A DNA stretch of 60,789 bases from Amphimedon queenslandica (taxonomy: Eukaryota > Porifera > Demospongiae > Haplosclerida > Niphatidae). Positions 44,070-56,809 of this stretch are shown here, in pieces (position 1 is the stretch's first letter; each line of letters starts with the position of its first letter). Location of the stretch: assembly GCF_000090795.2 (NCBI RefSeq), contig NW_003546246.1, positions 910,663-971,451 of the forward strand, written 5' to 3'. The position numbers and the translations under genes were made by a program. Under the pieces are notes generated by a model. That model saw only the letters and a list, made by a program, of their open reading frames with translations, searched no databases and had not been told where the DNA came from.

Positions 44070-46454
44070 TTTCGATACAATTACAGTTATGATCATGCTT
44101 GGTTATTTTAAACATTAGATTGCTTTCTAAATCTGTGTTTGCATCTTTATTGGCAAATTATTGTATTGGTGCAGCTCTAGTTCTGGCCATATCAAATCAT
44201 GTATTTATTAACACCTCAGCTGAGATACATGTATGACATTGTGAAGTTAGAATGACTAAACCATATAATATCTGTCATTCAGGTAACCATTTGTCATACA
44301 ATGATTCTTCTGTATGTTAACGTTAAAGAAAGGAGTGCTAACATTGTAGTTTTGTTTGATGTATGGTAGGTCAAAGCGGCTCCATCCTTTAGAACCTTGC
44401 TACGTAAGAATATCTTATTGGTATTGATTCCTTTGACAAGTTTCAGCCAATCGTTATATCTATTAATAAGCCCCTTAAAAGATACACTTAAGCCAGACAT
44501 GACAGATGTACTGAAATTCTATCAACAATGTACTGAAATTTTAATTTTTTAACTGGTATTTACTTGTATTTACCTTTTAAAAAGATATGTAATTTCATGA
44601 ATATTTATCTACTAAAATTATGTAACTTACTGCAAAAAACATTGCATGAAATCTTCCATTGCAGTTATTTACTTTTGAACAAGTCATGTAAACACTGAAA
44701 TTTTATATAAACAAATGTGTTGTGTTGGAAAAAATGGAAAATGCATACCTGCCTGATTAACACTAAAACAGAGAAGAAAAAGCATTACAAAACAGTCTTT
44801 TAAGCCTTTCAGATCATTATTTTAGTAATATGACGTGAAAATATCTGAAAAGGACAATATTTTAGGCTATTTCCCACTATCTAAAAATTTGTGTAAGGCA
44901 TTGTGTATACACAAGCGATGTCTGACTTAAGCACCTGTTCCCTGACATGGGATTGAGAAGGCACTTCTAAGTGGAACAGAAATGCTGAAATTAATATTGA
45001 TACAACTATAACAGCTATTGCATGATTGTGTGCAAGATGGATTGCTGCATGGGATACCAGAAAATGGCATGACCTGCTCTATGAATGGCACTGGAATTTT
45101 GAGTACTGACAGAATTAAACTAATAACTGTTCCCTTGTACTTTATCAGTATACAATTATAATTATGTTCTAATAAGTAAAATTGTTAATAACTGATTCAG
45201 TAAGTAATTGAAATTGAGGGAAGGGGTAGTACCGTTTCATGTGATGTCATTTGTTCCTTGTCAAAGCATCACTGATCTCCGACACAGTTTGGATTTGTAT
45301 ATGTTACAAGGACTCTGTTTAAAGAAATTTATTGTCATTGCACTAAACGATGGGATTAAATGGTGATGGATCCTGAGTATAGTGAATCCAAAATATTCAC
45401 ATGGCTATAAAGTTATTGCTTTTATCAAGACTGAACATGTGAATTCAATTTTGTTGAAGAAATTACTTGGTGTGACGGAAGATATTCTATTGATTTCAGG
45501 AAGTTGAAGTTACAATAAATTTGGACAAAATTAATGTAAATAGCTTTGATGTGGCAGGAACTATATGAGAATGACTGTTTGCCAATGTTGGCGTTAAGGA
45601 CATATGATATACTATATGTATTTCTCGTGATAACTTGTATTTTATTGATTAATGACAAGATGTCTCACCTTTGCACATGCGCAAGAAAAAATTAAGATGG
45701 CGTAGTATGAGGCTTTTAGTAGTAAAGAAAGGTAGCTTGCCTTTGCCTCGAGCAAAGAACAAGGTCTGGAAATACATTAGATTCAACAGGACAAAACAGG
45801 ATAGATGTTTAATAAAAATTTTTTTGTAAAATTCGTAAGGCCTTACTACCCTGTTGTGGGAAATACCATGAATCTATTGTACCGCATGCATACATGCCAT
45901 TAAGAGGACTAAAGAATATAGCAGCTCCAGCTGTTACACACTCTAGCAGCAATAATCAGACTACACTTCATGCATATGTGGCCAATACTTAACCATACCC
46001 AATGACATCCCTTGTTTTAAAACATTTAAGTGTTTTTGCTTATCTTTTATTTTTAAGGACAAGTTACCACTTAACCTAGTTAATAGCACTAATTTAATTA
46101 CTTCCTTAGCATCTTAGACAATCGACATCAACCTTTACGCTTTTATTACTACCACTGAAGTATGATCTCATTAAGCAAACAGAAGTTACACAGTGAACCA
46201 GAGCTCTGTGCCTTCACAACCGATTCATTGATTGGCTGTCACTACCTTTCTTGAACGGTTCATTTCATTGACTCTTGAATGGAGTTAAGTCTAATGGTGG
46301 GACAAATATTTGATTAATTTAAAGAATTTGAAGCTTCGAATGCTATTTGAATAGATTTTCGCTACAGAAGCTTTTTGAAATTATGCGCATGTGGGCCACA
46401 CCCATTAATTATTTACATGTGCTCACTATTTGATGTCCTAATTGCTTGCTTGTT
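44070..46454. other. Intergenic, nothing firmly recognised
   Basis: AT-rich. Short plus-strand stretches at about 45840-45990 look weakly protein-like but match nothing I know. No inverted or tandem repeat that I can support. Confidence 0.35.
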
Positions 46455-48840
46455 ATGGCAGAGTTAACAGTGCCACTACTACTACTACTACTACTGTTTC
46501 TGCCCCAGCCACTACTGAGTCTACTGCTAGAAAAGGATTTGATGTTTTGAAATACTTTAAGTAAGTGAACGGAGAAGCCAAGGCAAGGTATGACATTTGC
46601 CAGAATTTTGTTGGCTTATAGAGGTGGAATGACAAATTTGAGAGATCACTTATTTGCTAAACTTCCCTTGTTTTACTCTCCAAGTAGCAACAACACTACA
46701 ACCAAGACATCCGCCACACAAAAAAGACACAGGGCACACTTTCTTTTTAAAATCTAAGATGTGTTCTGAAGTGGAATGCAAACCTATTACAGAGCGTATT
46801 TTTTTACATGACCTGTGCTGATATTCGTCCCATGAAGTTGGTATAAGGTAAGGGTTTCAATATGCTAATGGCCCATCTTGTTCCGGGATACAAAACACCT
46901 TGTAGGAAGCACTTCACTAGCCTGTTGCAGATGAAATACTTGACCTGTAAAGGATCTCTGGGTACTAATTTGGATGAACCAAGAAGCATCGCATTGACAA
47001 CAGATATTTATTTGGACAATTAGAGCAGTGGAGTCGTATATTACTGTAACACCCCACTTTTTATTTATCATGGTAACTGAACACCTATATTCTTGAAACC
47101 ACTGCTTTCTCCGAACGCCATGCTAGAGTAGAAATAGCAGCTAAGCTGCAAGATATAGTGCATGATTTCAACACTGTTGCACATCTGTCATTGTTCATGT
47201 CCAAGCTGCAAATATGCTGTCTTCCTTAGATATCCTGGACTCTGAGAGAGGCTGGAATAGCCTTAACTGTGTACATCATTTCCTGCAATATTGCTTAAAA
47301 CAAGGCTTTGAGATAGCAGCAATTAGCAGATTAATGTCTACAGCTAGAAAGCTCATAGGTCACTTCAACCATAGCATAGTAGCTACTGAGGTGTTGAAGA
47401 GGAAACAACAGATGAGTACAGATAGAAATTGCAAGTTTTAGGAAGTTAATCAAAGACAGTCCAACTAGATGGAACTCTTCATTTTTGATGCTACAACACC
47501 TGATTGAATTACATTGCCTGCTGTGCTTGCTGATGATACAGTCACTAAAAGGAGCGATTGGTACTTATGCCTGAAAGGTGAGCTGTGGGAAATTGCTTCA
47601 GAGCTAGTAAAGGCCCATCAACCATTTGATGTTGCTACAACGTTTTGTAGCTATGAAGAGAGTCCATCAATCTCATGCTTTCTTCCTATACTACATGGTG
47701 TGGTGCAAAGTTTAAGTGCAGTAGTTGATGAGCCATCTGTTATACATAAGTTAATGGACGATATCAGTGGGAAAATTAAGAGAAGATGGAGTTTTGATGC
47801 CTTAACTTATAATTATATTTTGCTATTGAGCTCAATGCTATTCCCAAGATTTAAATCACACATTTATTACTGATTGATATAAAAAGGAGAGCATTATGGA
47901 AGAAGTCTTGAGCAGAATTGAGATGATTAAACAGAAGGCATGAACTGGGAAAGAAGCATCAAGTATAGAGATTGAAGATACAAGAGAAGAAGATCCTGAG
48001 GAAGATACACTTGAAGAAATATCAGTGAAAGAAATGACTATACTATGTCCCAACAGAGTTTGGACCAAGAAAAACTGGAATAACTTTTTATAAGAATGTG
48101 GGATAAAAATGAGACTTTCACAGGTTCTTAGTCGCCCAATGCTGCTTCAGGATCTCAGGTCTTGGGTCTCTCTGCCCTTGGGAACCCTGAGAACCGGGTT
48201 CTCCCTATAAACCCAATGGCATACCAAAGCTAACCACAATGACGTTGTATGATGTCATAGTTTACATAAGCACATGTAATCGAGTGCCTAAACTGATAAT
48301 TCTTCTTTTAAAAAGCTAATAGAGCAAGATCTTCTAATAATTATGGCTTTATTAAGACTAGCTGACTCCAGGAGCTATTGTACTGCTTATCAGGAAGAAC
48401 AAGACTATTGTAAGAGTTAAACAAAACAGCCGAAATAGCGGCCATGTCTCTATGAATGTCATTATAAGACGTCATTAGTGACATAGCTACATTTTTCAAA
48501 TTCCAAATACAGCTGCTTCCACTTCCGGTCCATTCTCAGTTGGGACATAGTATACTTAATTGGACGACAAAGAGATATCTATCGTTGCAGTCAAAGAAGA
48601 ACTAACCGCTATCTAGTAGGGATGGAACCGTCTCGAGAACACTCGCCAAGCGTATAGTGGACAAATAATTCTATAAGGTTTCCTTTATTAACTCAAGTAG
48701 CTATGGACTTTCTTCATATTCCAGCCACATCTACACCACTGAACGCATGTTCTCTACACCAGGGAATATGGTTTCTCAGAAGCGCAATTGTCGCAAACCA
48801 AAAAATGTTAATGCATTGATATTTTTGAATAAAAATTATT
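46455..48840 (+). pseudogene. hAT (ZBED-like) transposase relic, interrupted by a MITE
   Basis: After a (CTA)n run, the frame near 46540 shows a BED finger (DVLKYFK, stop, VNGEAKARYDICQNFVG); the first zinc-binding Cys is replaced by Tyr (ARYDIC). Decayed catalytic-domain pieces follow. 47214-47441 gives GWNSLNCVHHFLQYCLKQGF, then RLMSTARKLIGHFNHSIVAT, and 47455-47873 gives PTRWNSSFLMLQHLIELHC, then CFLPILHGVVQSLSAVVDEP and SSMLFPRFKSHIYY. The dimerisation segment at about 48720-48830 (ERMFSTPGNMVSQKRN, NALIFLNKN) completes the order. Numerous frameshifts are present, and a 508-bp MITE sits at 48043-48550. The original transposase would be of the ZBED1-like class. Element ends were not found. 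Confidence 0.8.
48043..48550. mobile_element. 508-bp TA-flanked MITE within the hAT relic
   Basis: Perfect 12-bp ends ctatgtcccaac (48043) and gttgggacatag (ends 48550) are flanked by TA on both sides, as for Tc1/mariner elements. No coding capacity. The hAT coding relic resumes after it. Confidence 0.85.
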
Positions 48841-48889
48841 ATTTGTTTTCAAATTAACCAATAATATAAACTGTGAAACTGCATAAGTG

Positions 48890-49330
48890 AACGTTGAAAT
48901 TGTAAGTAACCACGGAAGCCAACTTAAAGTTAATTTTGATTAACTGGGCATTACTTCCTGTGAAAGCATTCAAGTATTTAAAGACTATATTTGACTTCAT
49001 CCCACCATTAGTAACTTAAATCACAACTGTGTTACAACAAAAGAGTTAATGAAATCTTACATTGCAGATTTCATTGCTTCTGTACTAGGTGAATCACTGG
49101 AGGAGTGGGAGATATCGTAACCTGTGTAGGTATATCAAATTTGTACTGACAATGGAAGAAATTTTGTAAATGCATTGTTGATCATTTAAAAGTGCTTGAT
49201 CTACCTTGTGTTGGTATTGATTGTTTTGCTCGAGTCTTGGCAAATGTATGTAAGCTTGTTGAACACTTCAATAAGTCTTCCAAATCAACTAAAGAATTTA
49301 GATCTAAGCAGGTAACGTCATGATATTGCT
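48890..49330 (+). pseudogene. Second hAT transposase fragment (RNase H-like middle part)
   Basis: Plus-strand pieces: MKSYIADFIASVLGESLEEW, then FVTDNGRNFVNALL, GIDCFARVLANVCKLVEHFN and KSSKSTKEF. The TDNGxN, C-F-A-x-x-L and H-F-N-K-S motifs in this order are the middle of a ZBED-like hAT transposase. Because the previous relic already contains its own HFNHS block and C-terminus, this is a separate copy. One frame break is seen near 49165. Confidence 0.7.
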
Positions 49331-49811
49331 TCCGTCAATCACAGTATAAAAGAAGGTGCCTTGGGCACAATATGGCAGCCAAATTTCGTATGATTTGATA
49401 ATAACAAATCGACTCCTACACTGGCACCGTTCTTATTGAGGCTCAATCACTAGTTCCACACACAATAAATAAATTAAAAAAAGCAAAGGCAAGAGAGTCA
49501 ACGTACAAGCACACATAGAAGGCATGGACAGAAGAAGAATGGTATAATTGACTTGCAGTAATAGTTTTGTTATTGGGACGAGTCTGTGAGCATCTGTATG
49601 TATGCACGGCATAATAGGGTCATCTATCCATAATTAAAGTTAAATTTAATAATCTTCATTGAAAGCGGGTGTCGTCACAATGAATAAAATGGCAGCTAAC
49701 AGCAAGCCTGAGCTTTTTTGCAGAAAACAGAGCAAGATAAGGCTAAACTGCTGTTCAAAGACTTCTCCAGCAAAATGATTCAAGAGGATGCAAAAAGTTA
49801 CTTTGTAGCTT
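49331..49811. other. Intergenic; left part of MITE A copy 3
   Basis: Mostly unrecognised. The last about 40 bp (GAGGATGCAAAAAGTTACTTTGTAGCTT) matches the middle of MITE A copies 1 and 2, and the rest of that MITE reappears at 56810 beyond the BEL element. Sequence before about 49770 is only weakly similar to the other copies. Confidence 0.6.
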
Positions 49812-50081
49812 TGTGAGATTGCCACTTGATCTCTTTAGAGAATAGACCTTCGTCTCTATCTAGTTGCTGCTAAGGCTGTCCCAATTGCTGAGCTGCGCTT
49901 TTCTGTTTAACAAGTTTGTCTCAAAATATCATCATAATAATAATAATTCTCTCCTCTTAGGTCTGGTTCGTTCGGTCAACACTTTCTCACAAACTTTCAC
50001 CCGTATTTAAACAAAATCAGATAATGAATAATAATGTAATCAGATTACGTAATAATTAATAACAATAATTATTTCTCCACA
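49812..50081 (-). repeat. 3' LTR of the BEL/Pao element
   Basis: 270 bp with the same ends. On the minus strand the purine-rich AGGTGGGGAGTG at about 50082-50093 directly precedes it, a typical polypurine tract. Confidence 0.92.
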
Positions 50082-50287
50082 CACTCCCCACCTTGGATAG
50101 TTTTACTATCCAACATTTACACAAATAAGCATTAATAACAATGAAAAATACACAAATAATTATATCATCAATTAACAACAATACGCATACATCCATAATA
50201 ATAACAATAATAAATGATAACAGTGACAACAACAATAATAATAACACTAATACTATCTAAGTATCTAAGCAAATATAGTTAGAGTTA

Positions 50288-52472
50288 TCATACCAAATCG
50301 TAAGAATCCAGAAGACGTGCTACAATTAGATCACGAGCTTCCTTCGCTGCTTGTCTCCTTGATCTTCTAGGTGAAGTAGCCTTCTCCACAGTGGTCTCAT
50401 CAGAATCTTCTTGGGTACTAGCTGATGTAGAACCTTCTTTCATTGAATTTCCCTCTGCATTAGTGGATCCAGAGTCTCTATCAGGTATAACTGAAGTATC
50501 CTTCAAGTTATTAGTATTTTCAGTATGATCCAGAGTTGATTCCTGAGTACTCTCTGAGCTACTATCTTTAACATGATTCTTAGACTCCAAGGAATCTTGA
50601 ACTTCAAGTGGATAAAGACCCTGTAGAGGACGGCGATTAAAGGCTGACACTCCTCCTGACTTTACACGTACAACAGCTCCTCTAATTTGTCCATCTCTTC
50701 CTACTATCGTCTCCTCAATCCGTCCCATCTTCCACAATCCTCTAGGAGTCTCGTCGTGAATAAGAACAACATCTCCTATATTTACAGCATCCACATCTCT
50801 ATTTCGTTTCTTTTTGTGATTTTCTCGTAGCTCCGTCAAATACTCTTTTCTCCAACGATTCCGAAAGTGATCTAGCAAGGTATTCAGATGTCGCAGACGT
50901 CTTGTTGCAGAGAGACGAGATGAATCTGGATTAAATTCTTCTGACTCTGAATAGCAGAAATGATCCGAAACATTCAGTAATTGCTTTCCCACCAGAAGAT
51001 GAGATGGTGTCAGTGGCTCTTCAATATCTAGTGAGGATACATAGGTCAATGGTCTCGAATTTAGAATGAGCTCCACCTCAGCTAGGTCAGTTAACAATTC
51101 TTCATATGTGAGCTTGGCCTGACCCACTATCTTCCTTAGACAACGTTTAAGTAGCTGGATCATCCTTTCAAAGAATCCTCCCCACCAAGGGGCTCTCACA
51201 ATATTAAAGATCCACTTCATTCTGTTTTCAGACAAACTCTCGTACCATAGGATGATCTAAGACATCTCATAGTGTCTTTGCTGCAGACTTGAATGTACTG
51301 CCATTATCTGAGATCACTCTAGCTGGTAGTCCTCTCCTGGCAATAAATCGTTTGAAACATTGGAGAAAACAATATGAGGAAAAATCAGAAACAATATCTA
51401 TGTGCACAGCACGTGTGACACAACATGTAAACAAACAAACCCAAACTTTCCCCACGCATAAAATGTGTGAATATGGTGTCCGCCGACGCGTTGCGCTGTT
51501 TGAAATGTATGTATTCTGTTTAATCCATAGTGGTCCAGCATAATCCACTCCAACAGCACTAAATGGAAAACTTTGCTGGACCCTGGACTCTGGTAGTGGT
51601 GGTGCTGATGGTGACTTGTAACTCGATGCATTGTATCTCCGGCATACTACACAACGGCGTATATATTGGCGTACAAATGATCTCCCCTGCGGTATCCAGT
51701 ATCTACTTCGCACTTCTGTCAAAGTATCCTTTACTCCTGAATGTCCAACCCTCTGATGTGCTCTCCTGACAACCAGTAGTGTAAACCAATGTCCTTTAGG
51801 TAAGAGTATAGGGTGAAGTACATCATAAGATAAGCCAGCATTTCCAATTCGTCCACCACATCTCCAGAGCTTATTCTCATCCAAAAAGAGATCAAATTGC
51901 CCCTTCCACTCAGACTTGATTAGCTTCTCTTGAACATCACGAATCCACAAATCTTCTGCTTCTCTCTTTAGCTCTTCCATACTAGCCACATCATTTGATC
52001 TTCTCAGTTTAGACTTCAAAATACCTAGAAATGAAAGTAAAATCGCGGTGCTGCCAATCAATCTTTCAAAAGAACTGAATCGCTCAACAGACATAATCGC
52101 ACCAATACCATTCTTGCTATGCTCAGATACATTTAATGCTAACAACTCTCTATCTTTCACACGTAATTCCTTTAGACACTCCAAAGGAATTGGTTCTGTA
52201 CTCTGTACATCAACTTCGTTCATTAGCCTAGTCGGTCCATGAAGCCATAGTTGAGACTTCTGTATTTCTTCAAAGCTTAGACCACGTGAAGGTAAATTAG
52301 CAGGATTTACCATCCCATCACAATGACTCCAACAGCTGCTACCTACTCTCTCTCGTATCTCTCTCACGCGATTATGAACAAATGGTTTCCAACACTTGTC
52401 TATTCCTTTGATCCAGTGCAGTACTATGGTAGAGTCTGTAAAACACGTGCAATCCCTCACTCTACCTCTCAT
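50288..52472 (-). pseudogene. Integrase of the BEL/Pao element, nearly intact
   Basis: 52472-51267 covers the RNase H end (TDSTIVLHWIKG), the HHCC zinc finger (RAHQRVGHSGVKDTL with CVVC) and the integrase core with VGVDYAGPL and VISDNGSTF. After a frame change around 51240-51270, 51235-50288 supplies the third acidic residue (APWWGGFFERMIQLLK) and the BEL-type tail (LILNSRPLTYVSS, LTPSHLLVGK, RWRKEYLTELRE, GDVVLIHDE). A long Ser/Thr/Glu-rich C-terminus follows (to RRSRRQAAKEARD). All three catalytic residues and the zinc ligands are present, but the reading frame is broken once. Confidence 0.9.
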
Positions 52473-54602
52473 CGCTCTCTCACACTAGTAATAAGTTTAG
52501 CTAGAATCAGAGCTCCCAGTAGCTCTAACTGTGGAACCGTCTGTGTCTGTAAAGGAGACACTCGTGTCTTAGCAGCAATTATGACGCTCTTACTTCTCTC
52601 ATTCACTAAATAGACTACCGCTGCGTAAGCCTTGGTTGACGCATCGCAAAACCCAACAAGCCTTAGTCTGGCATTAGTTACACTAGCAAAACAATATCGT
52701 GATATACACATAGCATCACCCTTAAGACCATCCACTAATCCATTCCATTTGGTCTTCAAAGGCAAAGACAGCTCTTCATCCCATTCCACTTTACACTTGG
52801 ACAACTCTTGAAAGAAAATCTGTAATCTATTAACTACAGGAGCCATGAGACCCAATGGGTCATAAATCTTGCTAATCAAACTGACCACATTTCGCTTTGT
52901 GGGATTAATGGCAGTAACTTCCTCCCAAATAGAACTTAAATCAAACAACATCTCATCAGATGAAATGTCCCAAGATACTCCTAAGACCTTCTGTTAGTTA
53001 GACAACACATCAGTTATTTCTGACACAGAACCCTGTAGATGCACTTCGAGCATGCGCTGCAGATCTGAATTATTACTACAAAATTTCTTCAGATTAAAAC
53101 TTCCCTTTGAAAATATCTCACGCGCTTCCATGCACAAAGAAAAGGCTGTATCTAAACTATCAGATCCCATAATTACATCATCTACGTACATTGATTCCTG
53201 TAACTTAGACACAGTTGATGGATAAGCTTCTTTAAATAACTCCAGATGATGTGCAATAGTCGCATTGAGTAAATATTGACTACGTCCCACTCCAAAAACA
53301 ACTCGAGTAAATTTATAAATCTGTACTGGGCTATGAACATCTTTAGACCACAGGAATCTAAGAACATCTTGATCCGCCTTCGAGACACCAACCATACGAA
53401 ACGCCTTCTCAATGTCCGCCATGATCGCTATCAAATGCATGCAAAATCTTATAAGTAGATCAAAAATTCTTTGATGTAAGGGAGGTCCTACATGCAGACA
53501 ATCGTTAAGGGAAGGCCCAGTCCCTTTCGCAGAAGCATCGTAAACGACGCGTACTTTAGTGGTGGATTTATTATACCGCACAACCACATGATGTGGCATA
53601 TAATGTATGCGCTGTGCATTATTATCTCTCTCTCTCTCTCTACAGGAACAATAATTCCCAACCTCAATTGCTCTCTAATCACTTCATCATATTTTTCAAG
53701 ATCAGGTGTTCGCTTGAGTCTTGGAATTAAACTAAGGAAGCATTTGTAACATAAATCATAGTTATCAGGCAATAACATTGAGGAGTCCTTCCATGGAAGG
53801 GAAACAACATATCTTCCACCTTCAGAACTCACATAGTCACGGAACTGTGTTTGCACAACACTCTCCTTCTCTACTACACACATTGACTCAAAATCCCAAA
53901 ACTTAGTTAAGGCTTGATCCAAACGCTTACTCTCATTCATAGACTCTACTCTCAAAACATGAGTAACTAAAGTCGCTCTAGGCTTCATCCCTTCTCTCAA
54001 AGCCACCGGCCCTGACAAAATCGACCCTAACTCTGACTACAAGGCTACAGGCCCACTTTCATTCTTTATCATCTCACCAGTAAGAAGTCTCCGATACAAA
54101 TCTGACCCAATCAATACATCAGGTTTTATTTGACTATATTTATTCAATTCAATAGAAAACTTTAAAGTCTTCAGCTGGGGATACTACTTTAAATCTACGG
54201 GAGAATTGGCAATAGGCTCACATATATGACTAATGGCAAGCATTTGAAAAACCAGTGCATCATTCCGCATCGTTTCGAATCCGAGTTTAATCACGTGGCA
54301 ATGCTCTACTCGCTCAATGTCACTAGCAATATAGCTTTTGTTCCTATTTTACGCAGTCCCAAGAAATTGCATACTTGCTGGGTCACATAAGAACCCTGGC
54401 TGCCCGTATCAAACAAAACATTAATCTGCGCTCTTCTAGAAGGCTCATGAGGATTAAAAACAAAGGCTTGTGCTACTTGCAAAAAAATATCAGTGCCATT
54501 ATTGGTATAACATGAAGCACTGTTATCCGTTGGCTTAAAAGGTGAAGTACTTGGATTCAACGGAGAATCCACACGTGAGGAAAGGCTAGCTGTGTCAGGC
54601 AC
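52469..54602 (-). pseudogene. Protease, RT and RNase H of the BEL/Pao element, broken
   Basis: The protease shows NVLFDTGSQGSYVTQQV (about 54400). After a stop near 54030, 54018 onward gives the BEL connecting domain (WDFESMCVVEKESVVQTQF, SLPWKDSSMLLPDNYDL) and the RT start (IREQLRLGIIVPV). A (GA)n run at 53625-53640 then shifts the frame. RT continues at 53599 (MPHHVVVRYNKSTTKVRVVY, DASAKGTGPSLNDCL, MADIEKAFRMVGVS, YVDDVIMGSDS), keeping its catalytic aspartates. A TAA at 52994 interrupts it; then SKIYDPLGLMAPV and the RNase H part with GFCDASTKAYAAVVYLVNER (52951-52469). A frameshift at about 52475 precedes the integrase frame. Confidence 0.9.
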
Positions 54603-54651
54603 ACTGCTCTGAGTCCTTTCCTTCCCTTCCGTAGGCTTTGACTGACGTGAT

Positions 54652-56212
54652 TTAATACAAAGACTGACGTGATTTAATACAAAGGCTAACGTGATGTCGA
54701 CCCTGACAATTTGAACACTTAGAATTAGATCGACAATCCCTGCTTAAGTGCCCCCGTCGTAAACAAATAAAACAGCGCCCTGACTCTCTTATTATAGCCT
54801 TTCTGGCTTCATGTGTATTCACTCTCTTACACTCCGCGGGTGCATGATCATCTTGTTTACAGTAACAACAACCACTTTCCCTTCCCCCAAAGCAAGTTTT
54901 TGTTGTTGGAAAATCGCGACTATGTCTTTGAGGCAACTGACTATGAGTGTTCCGTGGTTGCTTGGGCAAGGAGGCTCTCTCCTTTGCTTCTAATTCCTCT
55001 AGAAAAACTCTCATAATATTATCTAATTTCCAATCATCAGTAGGCACTTTCCTAGCTAAATTCAATATCAGCTCTGGGGGAAGTCTCATTACAACAATAG
55101 GCGTAAGCAATGCCCCATAAGCATCTACTCCCAACCCCAGGGCTTCTAGGCTTCGTACGTTTGTTTCAATTTTATCATATAAGCGCCTTAAATCAAAAAT
55201 GTGATTGTCTGAATGAACAGACTCCATATTCATCAACTCTTCCATATGAGCCGTAGTGGTGGGCGATATATCGATATTTTATCGATACAAACGATATTTT
55301 ACGGTATCGATTCGTATCGGTATCGAAATTTTGAAGGAATCTGGATTGATACGTTGACCACGCCCATTTATTGTGGTTAAATAATATTAATAATAAAAAA
55401 TTTTAATAAGTTAATCACGTATAATACACACGTGGATACACGTGCATGAAAACATCGATGAAAACAGTCAATAATAAGGGGTGTGACTCCATAGGTGTGG
55501 TCTAAATATCGTATCAAAACTGTATCGATACTCTCGATATGAGCTGATATCGATCGGTACCGTATCGAATCCATTTTGGCCAGTATCGCCCACCACTAAT
55601 GAGCCGCTTTGGCCCTTTCTTTATCACCAAACCGCTTCTCTAAAGACCAATTGCTACAGTATAATTAACTTCTGTCAATGGCAGTCCTGCAATAGCATCT
55701 CTAGCTTTTCCCTCAAGGAAAGCTTGTAAATATGTAAATTTTTCTACAGCTGACAATGTGGCATTATCATGCACTGCTGCCTTATAGGAATCCCAGAAGG
55801 AGCTCCAACCTGTCAAAGAACCGCTAAAATGCTTAAGGCTTAGCTTTGGCAATCTAGTAACATTTGAACTGCTTGTACTCGTTGTGGCAGCTAACAAGCT
55901 AGTAGATGGGCTGTGTCTATCTCTCTCAACTAGAGCTCCCTCAACTATTGCCATGGCAGTAAATATCTCATCATTTATGCGCTCAGACTCTTCAATTTCT
56001 GTATTCACATCTCCAGGATCTATATGTGGCATAAGTGCCTCATCCAATCTTTTGAGTGTATCAAAGGTGTCCTTTAGACCTTTTTTCCATTGCTCCAGCT
56101 TTATTACATCTGTTTCTGTAGCAGCAGCAACAGCATCTCCAACCTCTTTCATTCTTCTTGTAGCCACTGCCTTGTGACCAGCCCGAGATCTCTTCAGAGC
56201 AACAGCATCCAT
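54652..56212 (-). pseudogene. gag of the BEL/Pao element, interrupted by a MITE
   Basis: The ATG at 56212 starts DAVALKRSRAGHKAVATRR and a helical N-terminal region, then LPKLSLKHFSGSLTGWSSFW, the classic BEL gag capsid start, and FTYLQAFLEGKARDAI. A one-base deletion near 55660 shifts the frame just before a MITE at 55254-55598. Coding resumes at 55245 (EELMNMESVHSDNHIFDLRR, GALLTPIVVMRLPPELIL). Two to three Cys knuckles close it (CCYCKQDDHAPAEC, CFICLRRGHLSRDC, CSNCQGRHHVSLC). A 22-bp tandem duplication (54641-54684) introduces the stop at 54652. Confidence 0.88.
55254..55598. mobile_element. 345-bp hAT MITE inside BEL gag
   Basis: Ends tagtggtgggcgata and tatcgcccaccacta (15 bp, inverted) with an exact 8-bp target duplication atgagccg (55246-55253 and 55599-55606). 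The interior is full of ATCGATA-type palindromes. Confidence 0.95.
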
Positions 56213-56542
56213 GTTTTTAGAATACTAATAACACTTAAAAATACTTCAACAGATCTCTAAAACAACTGAGAACTAACCACAATACTTCTAGATCTTCACG
56301 GTTTCTCTGCGCAGCTGCCCGCTTAATACGTGACAAAATTGTTATTGACTAAGAAGACAAAATATGGCGTACAAAATAAGGTAAGTAAAAATTAAAACCC
56401 TCTACTTACACAAAGAACCCACAAGCTTATCAAACTCCAATAAGGAACTCACTCCCGATCCTTGACAACCCGATTTGCAGCCCGAGGTCCAGTCTCCAGA
56501 GTTAAACTCCCGCTTCCAGCAGATCCAGCACGGTGGACCAAT

Positions 56543-56809
56543 TGTGAGATCGCCATTTGATCTCTTTAGAGAATAGACCTTCTCTATCTAGTTGCTGCTA
56601 ATGCTGTCCCAATTGCTGAGCTGCGCTTTTCTGTTTTACAAGTTTGTCTCAAAATAACATCATATTAATAATAATTCTCTCCTCTTAGGTCTGGTTCGTT
56701 TGGTCAACACTTTCTCACAAACTTTCACCCGTATTTATACAAAATCAGATAATGAATAATAATGTAATCAGATTAGGTAATAATTAATAACAATAATTAT
56801 TTCTCCACA
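56543..56809 (-). repeat. 5' LTR of the BEL/Pao element
   Basis: 267 bp, minus-strand TGTGGAGAAATAA ... ATCTCACA. The primer-site region on the minus strand directly inside is TTGGTCCACCGTGCTGG (56528-56543). The partner is 49812-50081. Confidence 0.92.

Larger units (their letters stand above)
49812..56809 (-). mobile_element. Complete BEL/Pao LTR retrotransposon
   Basis: 6,998 bp with two LTRs, a 5-bp target duplication agctt (49807-49811 and 56810-56814), gag, protease, RT, RNase H and integrase in BEL order. The LTRs differ by about nine substitutions and one 3-bp indel by eye, so the copy is fairly young but inactive. It is inserted in a copy of MITE A and carries a later hAT MITE in gag. 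Confidence 0.93.

Noticed and set aside
44294..44500. Short minus-strand frame near the hAT fragment
   Set aside because: No similarity to transposase motifs on either strand; likely chance.
55254..55598. Regulatory cluster of ATCGATA palindromes
   Set aside because: Fully explained as the interior of a hAT MITE with exact 8-bp target duplication.
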